Shown: positions 1-9,135, counted from the stretch's first letter. The stretch is DNA of 64,000 nt from Candidatus Desulfosporosinus nitrosoreducens (GCF_030954495.1 NZ_JAVHUW010000050.1:1-64000); one strand, 5' to 3'. Notes: a model not told the origin generated them from the sequence alone. Translations and numbers: made by a program.

Positions 1-154
1 GCCTTCGAATGGGGGCCGGACCCGGTCAGGGCAGTTCCGCGGCGGGAAATGAGGTTAAAGCGGTAACAATCCGGACAAGCAGGACATAGAATAAATTGAA
101 CAGGTTGAGTTGTTAAGTTAATGAAGCTTAATACAGAGGAAAGGAGGGATGGGC
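1..154. other. left edge, no assignable gene
   Basis: Three plus-strand frames stay open from the window edge to stops near 51, 66 and 89. Any of them could be the C-terminus of a gene cut by the window, but none gives a sequence I recognise. The end of this stretch carries the AGGAGG-type ribosome binding site of the next gene. Confidence 0.3.
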
Positions 155-379
155 ATGGCAGTGAATGTCACTCCTTTAAGCTCGGCGGTGATTGTCAAAT
201 ATCAGACCGGGACCACACCTGAAGGCAGCCCGGTCTTTAAGCAAAAAACACTGAATAACGTATTGGCTGACGCCCCGGAACAGGATATCCACGATGTGGC
301 GATGGCTTTGTTCAGTCTGATCGGAAATAACGTGACAAACGTCTACCTGAGAAGAAACTACGAGTTGATCGAGGAGTAA
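155..379 (+). CDS. DUF1659 family small protein
   Basis: A 74-residue acidic protein matching DUF1659, a small Firmicute family of unknown function, by its overall pattern: a short N-terminal strand region, a Lys-rich middle, then an Asp/Val helix and a C-terminal 'VYLRRNYELI' strand. Two in-frame ATGs exist, at 149 and 155. The second sits about 7 nt after an AGGAGG and is preferred. It is followed 63 bp later by a DUF2922 gene; these two families are commonly paired, so the two probably form one operon. No membrane segment or signal peptide is visible, and the role is unknown. Confidence 0.8.
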   Translation: MAVNVTPLSSAVIVKYQTGTTPEGSPVFKQKTLNNVLADAPEQDIHDVAMALFSLIGNNVTNVYLRRNYELIEE

Positions 380-442
380 CCTCCCGGGATAAGGACTCAT
401 GAATTTATAATAGGGAAAATTTCGCGGAAAGGAGGCGGCGCC

Positions 443-682
443 ATGGCTATTACAACGACCAAGGTCATAAAACTTGTTTTTACCACTGCGGGCGACAAAA
501 CCTTCGCGCTCAGTATAACTGATCCGAAGGAAAACCTGAGTAAGGACGACATCGTGGCCGTAATGAACACGATTATTGAAAAGAACATCTTCCTTTCGTC
601 AAGCGGCGCGTTAACGGGAATACAGGACATTCGGATAGTTAATACAACCACGAATGACCTGTTTGATCCGCCGCAGGCTTAA
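443..682 (+). CDS. DUF2922 family small protein
   Basis: A 79-residue protein with the DUF2922 pattern: an N-terminal strand-rich half ending in 'LSITDPKENLS', then a helix with 'VMNTIIEKNIF' and a C-terminal 'IVNTTTNDLFD'. The start ATG follows AAAGGAGG. It is the second gene of a two-gene unit with the DUF1659 gene. The pair is typical of Firmicutes and has no established function. A GC-rich inverted repeat (699-719) lies just after the stop but has no T-tract, so it is at best a weak terminator. Confidence 0.85.
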   Translation: MAITTTKVIKLVFTTAGDKTFALSITDPKENLSKDDIVAVMNTIIEKNIFLSSSGALTGIQDIRIVNTTTNDLFDPPQA

Positions 683-1080
683 GCGCAGGGATAGGAAAGC
701 GGTGGCCGGGCGGCCGCCGCATCTTATGTCCCAAAGACAAAGCACAAAACCTGAAGCCTGACGCCGGTCAATTTAAATACTCCTTTATTGGTATTGACCT
801 GCAAAGTTCTCATTGAGCAAAAGGAAAACATTTTTCACATTGAATACACACTTCATTTCGTTGAGAACTTTATTTGGTCAAACCCGCATTCTTTCTTTTT
901 GGTTTTGCCCCCAATTCAGGCAAAAACAGCATTACGACTCCCTAAATTCAACTCCTTATCTGAGAAGATGACATACATTGTTTAGGGAAATACCGTAATA
1001 AATAAAGAATTAGCAGTTTAAGATCAAGTCCAAGGCTCTTAAAGTACCAATGTGAAATAAGCTTATATCACCGGAACAAT
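683..1080. other. intergenic, about 400 bp
   Basis: It holds the GC-rich inverted repeat at 699-719 and otherwise AT-rich sequence. A 65-codon frame at 788-985 lacks a ribosome binding site and looks non-coding. Confidence 0.5.
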
Positions 1081-1899
1081 TTATTTTTTTGATACAATCA
1101 TAAAATGTGGACTCATTCCCATAATTTCTTCTTCATTTTCTGTACGTCGTATAATATTTAACAATCGTTCTCTACTAGTATTGTCTTCCCACTTTTCATC
1201 TAAGTAAGGTGTAAACCAAATTACACCTTCAATAGCATATTTCTTAATTGTCTGGAAACCCATTGTTTCAAGCTCCTGTTGTAAACCTAACGGGGTATTA
1301 AAGTACGCTTGGGCAATAAAATTCGGAAATTCTTTTGGCCGCACATGAATTCCGGATGATAATTCTTCATTAATCATTTTATTAAAAATATCATCGTCCA
1401 AGAAGTTATTGCTTTTTCCGTATGTTGATAACGCCCAAGTTGTAGAGCTGAATTTTGATATGCCTACTGAAAATAAAAGACCCTCTTTTTTTAAAACTCG
1501 TTTAACTTCGTTCAAGACTTGCAATCTGTCATCTATATTTTGCAGATGATATAACGGTCCCATTAGCAAAATAATATCTGCACTTTCATCTGGTCTGGGA
1601 ATATTTCTTGCATCACAAACCTCGGCAATAAAACTGTTATTTTCTGTTTGATTTTTGAGAGCATATTCAACAGCTGCTGGGGCCAGCTCTAAAAGATGAA
1701 CTTCGTTATTCATCTCTGCAAGCCAAGACGAATAAACTCCAATTCCACCACCAATATCATAAATTCTTTGATTACTGGTTATATATTTCTTTAATATTTC
1801 TTTTGTCCTGTACAATTCAATTTTTCCAAGCCCTCTTTCTAATCTGCCTTCTTCAGCACCAGCGTTATAGAATTCAAATACTTCGTCTATCCTCTCCAT
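1081..1899 (-). CDS. class I SAM-dependent methyltransferase
   Basis: A 272-residue soluble protein with a Rossmann methyltransferase fold. Motif I is 'YDIGGGIGVYS' near residue 45, an acidic residue ends strand 2 ('VHLLELAP'), and motif IV is 'IILLMGPLYHL', close to the Methyltransf_11 pattern 'DxVLxxGPLYHL'. The N-terminus ('FYNAGAEEGRL') resembles small-molecule methyltransferases of Firmicutes. The ATG has a GGGGAG ribosome binding site. The substrate cannot be inferred and no operon partner is present. The region is AT-rich compared with the first two genes. Confidence 0.88.
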   Translation of the reverse strand: MERIDEVFEFYNAGAEEGRLERGLGKIELYRTKEILKKYITSNQRIYDIGGGIGVYSSWLAEMNNEVHLLELAPAAVEYALKNQTENNSFIAEVCDARNIPRPDESADIILLMGPLYHLQNIDDRLQVLNEVKRVLKKEGLLFSVGISKFSSTTWALSTYGKSNNFLDDDIFNKMINEELSSGIHVRPKEFPNFIAQAYFNTPLGLQQELETMGFQTIKKYAIEGVIWFTPYLDEKWEDNTSRERLLNIIRRTENEEEIMGMSPHFMIVSKK

Positions 1900-2052
1900 A
1901 TAACTCCCCCTAATAACTTAGTTATAATTTATTTCCTATTATCCTATTAACTACACATTATCCCAAGTTCGTCCAAACTTCCAGTTGGCAGAAAGAAGAT
2001 TTGCCAAAAATCAGCCGTTGAGCAAAAGAATTATGCAAGGGTAAAATCAAAC

Positions 2053-2096
2053 GGCATGTCCCAAATTCGAATGCGCATTCGAATTTGGGACATGCC
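2053..2096. repeat. 44-bp perfect palindrome
   Basis: Positions 2053-2074 are exactly reverse-complementary to 2075-2096 with no spacer; the centre is ATGC|GCAT. As RNA or cruciform it would form a 22-bp stem. There is no T-tract, so it is not a normal intrinsic terminator. It lies between a minus-strand methyltransferase gene and a truncated slipin gene, near a probable deletion or rearrangement end point. Confidence 0.95.
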
Positions 2097-2346
2097 TGCC
2101 TAAAAAGACCTACCGTTGGGTCCCTTCCTCCCGACGGTTACCTACAAAAACTTCAGCTTTTTAGCCTCAAATTATGGATTTCATCTGGTACCAGTTTACT
2201 CCTAGTCTCGCCCCTTACTCCATTTCTATTTTCTACAAATTCCGATACAAACTTCACAATGCTGCGTCCACGGGTACATGTACAAAAAATATATTTCCTC
2301 TACTGCTCTTTCTTCCTATTTCAAATTCTGAAATTTGGCGAGATGC

Positions 2347-2812
2347 ACTAACTTGGGCAGCCCAAACAGCCCTACGGGATATTATAGGCAGGACTCAACT
2401 TGCTGAAATGCTAGCAGGAAGGGAGAATATTGATGAAGAATTGAGGAAAATCATTGACCTTCGTACGGAACCTTGGGGTGTATCTGTACAGTCGGTAGAG
2501 ATTCGCGACGTAATTATCCCTAAAAATCTCCAGGATGCTATGTCCCGGGAAGCTCAGGCTGAACGGGAACGTAAGGCCAGGATTGTTTTAGGAACTGCGG
2601 AAACAGAGATAGCTACCAAGTTTGCTGAAGCTGCAAAAGCTTATGAGAATAACCCTGTAGCAATGCATCTAAGGGCTATGAACATGCTTTATGAGGGGTT
2701 GAAAGAAAAAGGAGCTTTGGTGGTAGTACCCAGTACCGCAGTTGAAACAATGGGCCTGGGTACAATTACTGGACTTGCGTCAATGGCAAAATATCCGGCT
2801 GAGAAAGGCTAA
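2347..2812 (+). pseudogene. 3' fragment of a slipin/band-7 (SPFH) gene
   Basis: From about 2347 the reading frame matches the C-terminal half of slipins: 'AAQTALRDIIGRTQLAEML', 'WGVSVQSVEIRDVIIPKNLQ', 'REAQAERERKARI', and 'VVVPSTAVETMGLG'. The frame runs upstream to 2174, but that part is low-complexity and not band-7-like. The N-terminal membrane hairpin and first half of the SPFH domain are missing. No ribosome binding site precedes the homologous part. I read it as a truncated remnant whose 5' end was lost in a rearrangement, with the 44-bp palindrome about 250 bp upstream. Confidence 0.8.
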
Positions 2813-2847
2813 ACGAAAGCTCTTATTATTAGCCAAAGCAGCTTAAT

Positions 2848-2875
2848 CCCCCTTAACCGGGGGCTTTCTTTTCAT
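2848..2875 (+). terminator. intrinsic terminator after slipin remnant
   Basis: A short CCCCC/GGGGG hairpin (2848-2852 with 2859-2863) is followed by a T-rich run. It lies 36 bp after the slipin stop, so the original 3' end of that gene is intact. Confidence 0.6.
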
Positions 2876-3011
2876 TCAAATCGGAAATTCAACTTTTACA
2901 AATACGCAAAACACCTTATAATTCCGCCAATTTTTCGGATTGGTGTAAGAGTGCGCCTCCCTTCCCCCGGAACATACGTCCAAGGAAGCATAAAACACAC
3001 TGTCACTCCCT

Positions 3012-4268
3012 CTAGTTCAGCCCGGTTGTATGCTGCTCATACTTTTTTAAAACAATCACTGCATTGTGACCGCCAAAGCCAAACGAATTTGATAGCCCTA
3101 TCTTCATATTTTTTCTACGGGCCATGTTAGGTACATAATCTAAATCGCATTGCTCATCGGATTCTTCCTGGTTAATTGTGGGAGGTATAATTCCTTCTTG
3201 CAAACTTTTTATTAAGGCAACAGCCTCTGCTCCACCAGCAGCTCCCAACATATGACCGGTCATAGACTTATTCGCCGTTACGGGAATCTTATAGGCCTGG
3301 GTTCCGAAAACCCTCTTAATGGCCATTGTCTCGGATAAATCACCTGTCAATGTGCTTGTGGCATGAGCGCTTATAACATCCACTTGTTCACTGGAAATAC
3401 CTGCATCTTGCAAAGCCTTATTCATCGCCAGAAATGCCCCATAGCCTTCAGGGTGTGAAGCCACCATGTTATAGGCATCCGAACTTAGACCGTAGCCGAG
3501 GACCTCGGCATAAATTCGTGCGCCTCTGGCCTGAGCGTGTGCTAAAGACTCAAGTATTAATATCCCCGCACCCTCGGACATGACAAATCCATCCCGCTTG
3601 GCATCAAAGGGGCGGCTGGCTTTAGTTGGCTCATCATTCCTCGAAGCCAGAGCCTTTGCATTCACAAAACTGGCTATGGCCAAATCAGTGATTGCGGCCT
3701 CAGCCCCACCGGCAGCTATGACATCTGCTTCACCATACCTGATTAGCCGAAACGCTTCACCAATTGCAGTGTTTCCGATTGCACAGGCAGAAACCGGTGA
3801 CATTGTCGGCCCCAGTGCACCCCATTTAATACTGATCTGTGCTGTGGCGGCATTGGCAATCATTGCGGGCACCAAGGTTGGGCTTACTCTTCCCGGTCCC
3901 TTTGCGCGCAGAATATCTACATTGTCAATTAAAGTTTTAATTCCACCTATGCCCGACCCCACATAAACGCCGAGACGTTCCAAGTTAATTTGTTTTATTT
4001 CCAGCTTTGAATCTGACCATGCCTGATCGGCCGCAGCCATGGCAAATTGACAAAATCTGTCCATATGCCGTGCTTCTTTGCGGCCAAGTATTTCTTCCGG
4101 GTTAAAACCACGCACGATACCGGCGATTTTGGTTTTCATGTTGCTGACATCAAATACATCGATTGTTGAAATTCCCGACCTGCCTGCAATTAAACCTTGC
4201 CAAAATTCTTCCACAGTGTTCCCCAACGGTGAAACAATTCCCATTCCTGTGACAACCACGCGTTCCAA
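3012..4268 (-). CDS. fabF: beta-ketoacyl-ACP synthase II
   Basis: A 418-residue condensing enzyme of type II fatty acid synthesis that elongates acyl-ACP with malonyl-ACP. The thiolase-fold catalytic triad is present: nucleophile Cys162 ('SPVSACAIGN'), His302 ('SAHATSTLTGD') and His339 ('NKSMTGHMLGAAGG'). Length is normal for FabF. The start is TTG after GGGGGG. The gene stands alone, away from a fab cluster, and is divergent from an MmyB-type regulator gene 118 bp away. It may therefore serve a dedicated acyl-chain role rather than bulk synthesis; that is inference. Confidence 0.95.
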   Translation of the reverse strand: MERVVVTGMGIVSPLGNTVEEFWQGLIAGRSGISTIDVFDVSNMKTKIAGIVRGFNPEEILGRKEARHMDRFCQFAMAAADQAWSDSKLEIKQINLERLGVYVGSGIGGIKTLIDNVDILRAKGPGRVSPTLVPAMIANAATAQISIKWGALGPTMSPVSACAIGNTAIGEAFRLIRYGEADVIAAGGAEAAITDLAIASFVNAKALASRNDEPTKASRPFDAKRDGFVMSEGAGILILESLAHAQARGARIYAEVLGYGLSSDAYNMVASHPEGYGAFLAMNKALQDAGISSEQVDVISAHATSTLTGDLSETMAIKRVFGTQAYKIPVTANKSMTGHMLGAAGGAEAVALIKSLQEGIIPPTINQEESDEQCDLDYVPNMARRKNMKIGLSNSFGFGGHNAVIVLKKYEQHTTGLN

Positions 4269-4386
4269 TCCTGATCCCCCCTACTAAATAGGCTTTTCTA
4301 TATTCTTACATATTGGTTATCCTATTACAAGTTATAGATTATCATAGTATAATTAACACCATGTACACGCTTAGGGGGATTCAATA

Positions 4387-5229
4387 TTGAATGATAAAAC
4401 AAGATTGGAAGCATTGTCTGCCTTTCTAAAAGCAAGGCGCGCCAAAATTCAACCAAATTCTGTCGGATTGCTAACGGGTGCTCGGAGAAGAACACCTGGA
4501 CTTAGGAGAGAAGAAGTTGCTCAATTGGCTGGAATGAGCACCACTTGGTACACCTGGTTGGAACAAGGACGGGATATCCAGGTTTCTTCATCCGTGTTGG
4601 ATTCTATTGCCAAAGCTTTACAGCTTAACAGTGATGAACGCAAGTATCTCTACGACCTTGCTTTTGAATCGAATACCAAAGTTTTTGAGCCTGAGGTCAC
4701 GCAGTCTAAAATTCCTTCTCCCTTAGAAAGAATTCTGGCTGAACTTAAATATTGCCCAACCTTTATCACTGACCGGCATTTTCAAATTGTCGGTTGGAAT
4801 CCTTTAGCAGCCCTTGTTTTTCTGGATTTTGAACAAATACCGACCGAGCAGCGCAACATGATTCGCTTAGTATTTTCAAGAAAAGAATTAAAAAGCTTAG
4901 CTGTTAATTGGAGACATTTTGTCAAAGGATTTCTAGCTATTTTTCGAGCTTACTATGGTCAATATGTCAATGATGAGTGGTATAATCAATTTCTTCAGGA
5001 AATGTCGGAGCTTTACCCGGACTTTCCGTCTTTATGGCAAGAAAGTCATGTTAGCATGGCACCGGAAGTAATCATCGAATTCAGACATGCTAAAGCGGGA
5101 AGAATGCTCTTCAACATGACTTCTCTGCAAGTGCAAGGTGCTATGGATTTGCGCTTTAATATATACACTCCAGTGGAGGACTCATCAACTGAGGTAAAGC
5201 TGAAACAATTAATAGATAAACAGAAGTAG
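4387..5229 (+). CDS. MmyB-type helix-turn-helix transcriptional regulator
   Basis: A 280-residue protein with an N-terminal XRE helix-turn-helix (residues about 8-75; 'TPGLRREEVAQLAGMSTTWY', 'LEQGRDIQVSSSVLDSIAKA'). The C-terminal MmyB-like ligand-binding domain ('CPTFITDRHFQIVGWNPLA', 'WNQF'-like and 'IYTPVEDS' strands) is PAS-like and in characterised relatives binds fatty-acid-like ligands. The start is TTG with an AGGGGG site. It is divergent from fabF, so control of fabF by an acyl ligand is plausible but inferred. Confidence 0.9.
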   Translation: MNDKTRLEALSAFLKARRAKIQPNSVGLLTGARRRTPGLRREEVAQLAGMSTTWYTWLEQGRDIQVSSSVLDSIAKALQLNSDERKYLYDLAFESNTKVFEPEVTQSKIPSPLERILAELKYCPTFITDRHFQIVGWNPLAALVFLDFEQIPTEQRNMIRLVFSRKELKSLAVNWRHFVKGFLAIFRAYYGQYVNDEWYNQFLQEMSELYPDFPSLWQESHVSMAPEVIIEFRHAKAGRMLFNMTSLQVQGAMDLRFNIYTPVEDSSTEVKLKQLIDKQK

Positions 5230-5336
5230 GTTTCAAGCGCTTTCAATCCGAATTGCAAATTCGATTTTCCCTAATTTCTTCAGCGCCTCATTTTCAGTCA
5301 TCTGTTTAAGCTTGTAAAAAAATTATTGCATTTTAA

Positions 5337-5516
5337 ATATCTGTAAGATATGTTTACGCAGAAGTTCCCTCACGTGTTGAGTACGGCTTAAGTGAGATGG
5401 GTACAAGTTTGCTGACCGTCTTAAGAGAACTGAGAAAATGGGGACTTAAAACGGCTGCGCGACAGCTTCCGGTTAAATGTTTTCATTGTAAGCAATGTGA
5501 ACCTTTTAATGATTAA
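5337..5516 (+). pseudogene. HxlR-type regulator remnant
   Basis: A 59-codon open frame with no usable start encodes the C-terminal half of an HxlR-family winged helix: 'VYAEVPSRVEYGLSEMG' followed by 'TVLRELRKWGL', matching the family pattern 'VPPRVEYSLTExG...LxxWG'. The tail has a CxxCxxC group. The N-terminal helix-turn-helix is gone. It lies between the MmyB gene and the repeat element at 5693. Confidence 0.6.
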
Positions 5517-5692
5517 TCCCCTATAATTGCCCGACTGGGCTGCACTCTGTCATCTGCTCCCACTTGATTCGCTCAAGTTGGGAGCTTTTTTATATAATAT
5601 CATTACTATAAAAACCTTCGCTTACTATATCCGTACTTCTGATGCCAAAGCGTTTTTGCGGCGTCATCCAAATCCAAGACTTCAAGAGCGTC

Positions 5693-5763
5693 TAAGTCCC
5701 TGGATAAGTGCGACTAAGATTCAGATGGAGTTAAAACTCCACCTGAATCAAGTCTTCTTTATT
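5693..5763 (-). repeat. dispersed structured repeat, copy A (partial)
   Basis: This shares the 'CTAAGTCCCTGGATAAG' block and the GATTCAG...CTGAATC hairpin with copies at 19394, 23901 and 53659. Only the second hairpin and linker are well kept. The last bases overlap the stop codon (5759-5761) of the reductase gene, so the element abuts or replaced the gene's 3' end. Strand is given relative to copies C and D, which read on the plus strand. Confidence 0.8.
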
Positions 5764-6688
5764 CACCCTCAGCTAAAAAGCCATTTTCAAAGGGCTTAAG
5801 TAATCCATAAAGGGCGCGAACTGTTGGCAGCTCCAGTCCATGTTTAATGCCAAGTCTAATTGCCGCACCTTGAAAACTTTCAACCTCTAAAGGTAAACCT
5901 TTACGAAAATCTTTGTGCATAGAAGAAGTAGAGCCTTTAGGGTAATTAGAAATAGCATTTAAATTTTGTGGCACAAAATCATCGCGCAGTATGGCACCGC
6001 ATTCCCTAGACAGTGACCACATTTCCTGCAGTAAGTGAGAATAAACTTCCTTTGTCGCTTCGTTCTCTGCGACCTGGTCGATAGATAGCCGGCTTGCCGT
6101 TGTGATTGCGGAAAAAGCAGTAATGAAGGCATACTTGCTCCAAATATCATCCCATATGTTACCACTACACGTGATAGTTAAGAGAGAATTTTCTAGCGCT
6201 TGTTTCACCTCAAGGCAAAATTTGCTCTGTGATGGCTGAAGGGCTCCAAAAGTAATTTCATGAATTTTATCTGTGTGGTGAATTACCCCATCGGCATCAA
6301 GAGTTGAAAATATTTTGCATAATCCACCTAAAACCTTGTCTGAACCAAATTCTTTAGCTAAAAGTTCGTAGTGTTCAATTCCATTTAATAAGGGCAATAA
6401 CTTGGCGCCTAGACTAACAAGCGGCCTAATTTGAGCAAACGTCCCCTCCAGATGATAATTCTTAGTACTTAGAATGATTAGGTCGCAAGTCTTTATTTCT
6501 TGGGGATTCTGGACTATATGTGGTGTGAGTGCCAGATCTCCATGGGGACTTTTGATTACTAAACCAGAATCGGCTAACTGCTTAGCTCTATTCTCACGCA
6601 CCAGAAAAGTAAGGTTATGGCCGGCTTCCGCTAATCTTCCACCAAAATAACCTCCTACTGCTCCTGCGCCTATTACAGTAATATTCAT
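5759..6688 (-). CDS. 2-dehydropantoate 2-reductase (ketopantoate reductase family)
   Basis: A 309-residue NADPH-dependent reductase of the ApbA/PanE family, which reduces ketopantoate to pantoate in coenzyme A synthesis; paralogues act on other 2-keto acids. An N-terminal Rossmann motif 'ITVIGAGAVGGYFGGRLAEA' and the catalytic Lys in 'DIWSKYAFI' are visible. The longer frame opens with a GTG at 6700, but that codon touches the AGGAG; the ATG at 6688 has normal spacing. No pan genes are adjacent, so the precise substrate is open. Its stop lies inside repeat copy A. Confidence 0.88.
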   Translation of the reverse strand: MNITVIGAGAVGGYFGGRLAEAGHNLTFLVRENRAKQLADSGLVIKSPHGDLALTPHIVQNPQEIKTCDLIILSTKNYHLEGTFAQIRPLVSLGAKLLPLLNGIEHYELLAKEFGSDKVLGGLCKIFSTLDADGVIHHTDKIHEITFGALQPSQSKFCLEVKQALENSLLTITCSGNIWDDIWSKYAFITAFSAITTASRLSIDQVAENEATKEVYSHLLQEMWSLSRECGAILRDDFVPQNLNAISNYPKGSTSSMHKDFRKGLPLEVESFQGAAIRLGIKHGLELPTVRALYGLLKPFENGFLAEGE

Positions 6689-7029
6689 TCTGTTTTTCAC
6701 TCCTAATTCTATATTCTTAGCCTTAATTTACGCGGAGATCTGAGAAAACGGCCAAAATGACTGATCAGTTACTTCACAGTCGCTTTTTCGCTATTCGCGA
6801 ATGCAGATTCGGAGATCTCATTTCCGAGGCCTGGCAGTTCAGGAATACTGTGCTCACACTACTCATTACTTAAAGCGATATTGCAACTGTCGATTTTAAT
6901 ATTTTCTTTGAATTTTTATTTACTTTTACCTTATTATACGGATTATAAACCTGCAATAACGCACTTTTAGGTATCATCACTGATATAAAGGTAACTGAAA
7001 GAACTCACCTTCAATTTATATTTATTAAT

Positions 7030-7058
7030 TTGACACGCAATCTATTTATGGATATTAT
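7030..7058 (+). promoter_or_regulatory. sigma-A promoter of the Rrf2 gene
   Basis: TTGACA (7030-7035), a 17-bp spacer and TATTAT (7053-7058) give a near-consensus vegetative promoter ending 34 bp before the Rrf2 start. It is likely self-regulated, as is common in this family. Confidence 0.75.
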
Positions 7059-7091
7059 AGGTTCACAAAGTCTATGATAGGAGACAGTATT

Positions 7092-7472
7092 ATGAAATAT
7101 TCCAAAGCAACTGATTATGCCCTGCACACAGTCTTATATTTAGCGAGAAACCCTGCGGAAAAAAATATGGGCGTTAAAGAATTAGCGGAACAGCAAAATA
7201 TTTCACCAACTTATTTATCAAAGATCCTCAACAAGTTGGTCAAAGAAGGTATGATTTATTCTTCATCCGGCGTTAATGGCGGATATGCGCTTAGCCCCCA
7301 TTGGGAAAACATCTCTTTCCTGGATATCATTCACGCTATTGAAGGTAAATCCTCCTTGTTCGACTGTTGCTTAAACTCGAACCCCGAATGTTCAATCAAA
7401 AAGGTCATGCTGGCGGCGGAGCAAAAGCTTGAAGAAGAATTAAGAAATAAAAAAATTGCAGATTTAGTTTAG
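7092..7472 (+). CDS. Rrf2 family transcriptional regulator with three cysteines
   Basis: A 126-residue winged-helix regulator. 'YSKATDYALHTVLYLA' opens the domain, 'NISPTYLSKILNKLVKEGMI' is the recognition region, and 'GGYALSP' is the wing. Three cysteines in 'FDCCLNSNPECSI' sit where IscR and NsrR bind an Fe-S cluster, so a cluster-based sensor of iron-sulfur status, oxygen or NO is likely. The ATG at 7092 is preferred over 7074 because TAGGAG lies between them. An MFS exporter follows 32 bp later and is probably co-transcribed. Confidence 0.9.
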   Translation: MKYSKATDYALHTVLYLARNPAEKNMGVKELAEQQNISPTYLSKILNKLVKEGMIYSSSGVNGGYALSPHWENISFLDIIHAIEGKSSLFDCCLNSNPECSIKKVMLAAEQKLEEELRNKKIADLV

Positions 7473-7504
7473 AACCGGCAAAAAGGCGAGAGGGGTAATT
7501 ACTT

Positions 7505-8695
7505 GTGGCGATTACGATAAAACAACCCATTCAATATAGCAAGATAGGGGTCTTATCTTTGGCCCACATGCTCAATGATTTGTACAGTAACTTTCTCCCC
7601 CAGATGCTTCCCTTTCTTATCCTTATCAATCCTAGCTTTACAGCGACTCAGGCAGCGATCCTCGTCTCTTCTTTTACCATCACTTCTTCCATAATTCAAC
7701 CCTTAATCGGCTATTATCTGGATCGTCAGGGCAAACGCTGGTTTGTTTATATAGGAACCCTCTGGATGGCAATTATGCTGAGCTTAACAGGCGTTGTCCA
7801 CGGCAACTATCTATTGTTGGTGACTTTAGCGGCATTAGCCGGACTTGGCACTGCCGCTTTCCATCCCCAAGCCTCCACTATGGTCAATATTTTAAGTGGA
7901 AGCTACAAAGCGGTACTGCTTTCAACCTTCATCGCCTTTGGCAATTTTGGTTTTGCTTTAGGGCCGCTGCTCTTAGTTCCACTGTTCCAGACCTACGGTT
8001 TACAAGCTACGTTAGTCACGGTAATCCCGGGCATGCTCGTCTCATTATTGCTTCTCTTTTTTGCACCGCGGATCAACTTATCTTCCGACAACTCTTCGGA
8101 CCTAGCCTCAGTGGTGGCATCCGTCAAATTTGCTGCCAAAGAGCTCTCCGCTATTGTCAGTGTAATTGCCGTCCGCTCATTAGCCTATACAGGTCTGCTG
8201 ACTATGCTTCCCTTATATTTTCAAGCCCGGAACTTATCTAATATTGCAGCCAGCCACTTGGTGACAATCATGCTGGCTACCGGGGCTATCGGGGGAATCA
8301 CCGGCGGCTTTATCTCCGATATGTTTGGCCGTAAACGTCTAATTGTCGGTTCCCTAGTTCTGGCAACTCCTTTATTCTTTGCCTTTCTCTTGACACACGG
8401 CCTATTAAGCACTGTCTTTCTTGCTTTAGCGGGTGCGGCTTTGCTTTCCAGTTTTTCCGTTACAGTTGTAGCGGCTCAAGAGGTTATCCCGAATAACAAA
8501 GCTATGGCAGCAGGCCTAACTCTGGGCTTTGCCAACGGTATCGGCGGTTTAGCCGTCGTGCTGATTGGCCGTGTAGCCGATTTCTGGGGACTTTATGCCG
8601 CAGTATCGGTACTCTTTACCCTCCCGCTTATTGCCGGTTTGCTGGCTCTTTTTATGAAAGACCGTCCGGCGGCACGAGCACAAAGGGTAGCTTAG
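7505..8695 (+). CDS. MFS transporter, fosmidomycin-resistance (Fsr)-like
   Basis: A 396-residue polytopic membrane protein with about 12 hydrophobic segments. The N-terminal pattern 'LAHMLNDLYSNFLPQMLPFL' and 'SSIIQPLIGYYLDRQGKRW' matches the Fsr branch of the major facilitator superfamily, whose members export fosmidomycin and other compounds. The start is GTG. It follows the Rrf2 gene closely, so its expression is probably under that redox or NO sensor. The substrate is unknown. Confidence 0.85.
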   Translation: MAITIKQPIQYSKIGVLSLAHMLNDLYSNFLPQMLPFLILINPSFTATQAAILVSSFTITSSIIQPLIGYYLDRQGKRWFVYIGTLWMAIMLSLTGVVHGNYLLLVTLAALAGLGTAAFHPQASTMVNILSGSYKAVLLSTFIAFGNFGFALGPLLLVPLFQTYGLQATLVTVIPGMLVSLLLLFFAPRINLSSDNSSDLASVVASVKFAAKELSAIVSVIAVRSLAYTGLLTMLPLYFQARNLSNIAASHLVTIMLATGAIGGITGGFISDMFGRKRLIVGSLVLATPLFFAFLLTHGLLSTVFLALAGAALLSSFSVTVVAAQEVIPNNKAMAAGLTLGFANGIGGLAVVLIGRVADFWGLYAAVSVLFTLPLIAGLLALFMKDRPAARAQRVA

Positions 8696-8696
8696 C

Positions 8697-8854
8697 TTAA
8701 GCAAAAACACGCAAGTTGTCAAGGGCATCCAGAAAGCGTTCCTTCGGGAACGGCGGCATCACCCTTCCCCTGGCAGGGCTTATCATCCGTTCCGCATATC
8801 TGTCCGACGATATGAAAAACCGACATCTTCCCAATCCGGATTTTTCTTTTCCAT
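8697..8854 (-). pseudogene. branched-chain amino acid aminotransferase remnant
   Basis: An intact GGAGG site and ATG (8854) begin a 23-codon frame ('MEKKNPDWEDVGFSYRRTDM') like the N-terminus of clostridial branched-chain aminotransferases. It stops at once, but another frame continues with 'MPPFPKERFLDALDN', a segment that lies some 60 residues further in those enzymes. An internal deletion plus loss of the rest explains this. The T-box-like element upstream fits the identification. Confidence 0.65.
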
Positions 8855-8934
8855 GTTCATTTCCTCCGATTTAGCTTGACTGTTCCGTATGGGTAGCGGA
8901 ACGATAAAAGGTAGCCTCTAATTCCATTTTTAAC

Positions 8935-9020
8935 TATAAAAAAGCGGTCATTGCTACGAGCTATAGATCCGTATGGCAATGACCCCATTTTTCTTACTTC
9001 ATTTTTGCCACGGTCCCACA
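8935..9020 (-). promoter_or_regulatory. T-box riboswitch 3' half (antiterminator motif plus terminator)
   Basis: Reading on the minus strand, TGGGACCG (9018-9011) matches the universal T-box TGGNACCG. It is followed by a terminator hairpin, GGTCATTGC paired with GCAATGACC (8984-8976 and 8954-8946), and a T-run at 8943-8938. The dead aminotransferase start lies about 80 bp further on. The specifier stem I that should precede it would fall at 9060-9300, where an unrelated plus-strand gene now sits. I read this as a truncated T-box. Confidence 0.55.
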
Positions 9021-9135
9021 GTGTTATCAGATTCTCTGGAGGTAATAATTTAAGCACCCGACAATCTTAGACAAGATAATGTCTTACCTCTGTGCTATAC
9101 TTAAAACTATAAAAAATATAAAGGTGCTATAAATT

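Noticed and set aside
788..985. 65-codon plus-strand frame
   Set aside because: No ribosome binding site, no recognisable domain, and an AT-rich intergenic setting.
5527..5799. 90-codon plus-strand frame
   Set aside because: It runs through repeat copy A and into the end of the reductase gene on the other strand; its content is explained by those.
8857..9057. 66-codon minus-strand frame
   Set aside because: It overlies the T-box motif, terminator hairpin and ribosome binding site of the aminotransferase remnant, which explain the sequence better.
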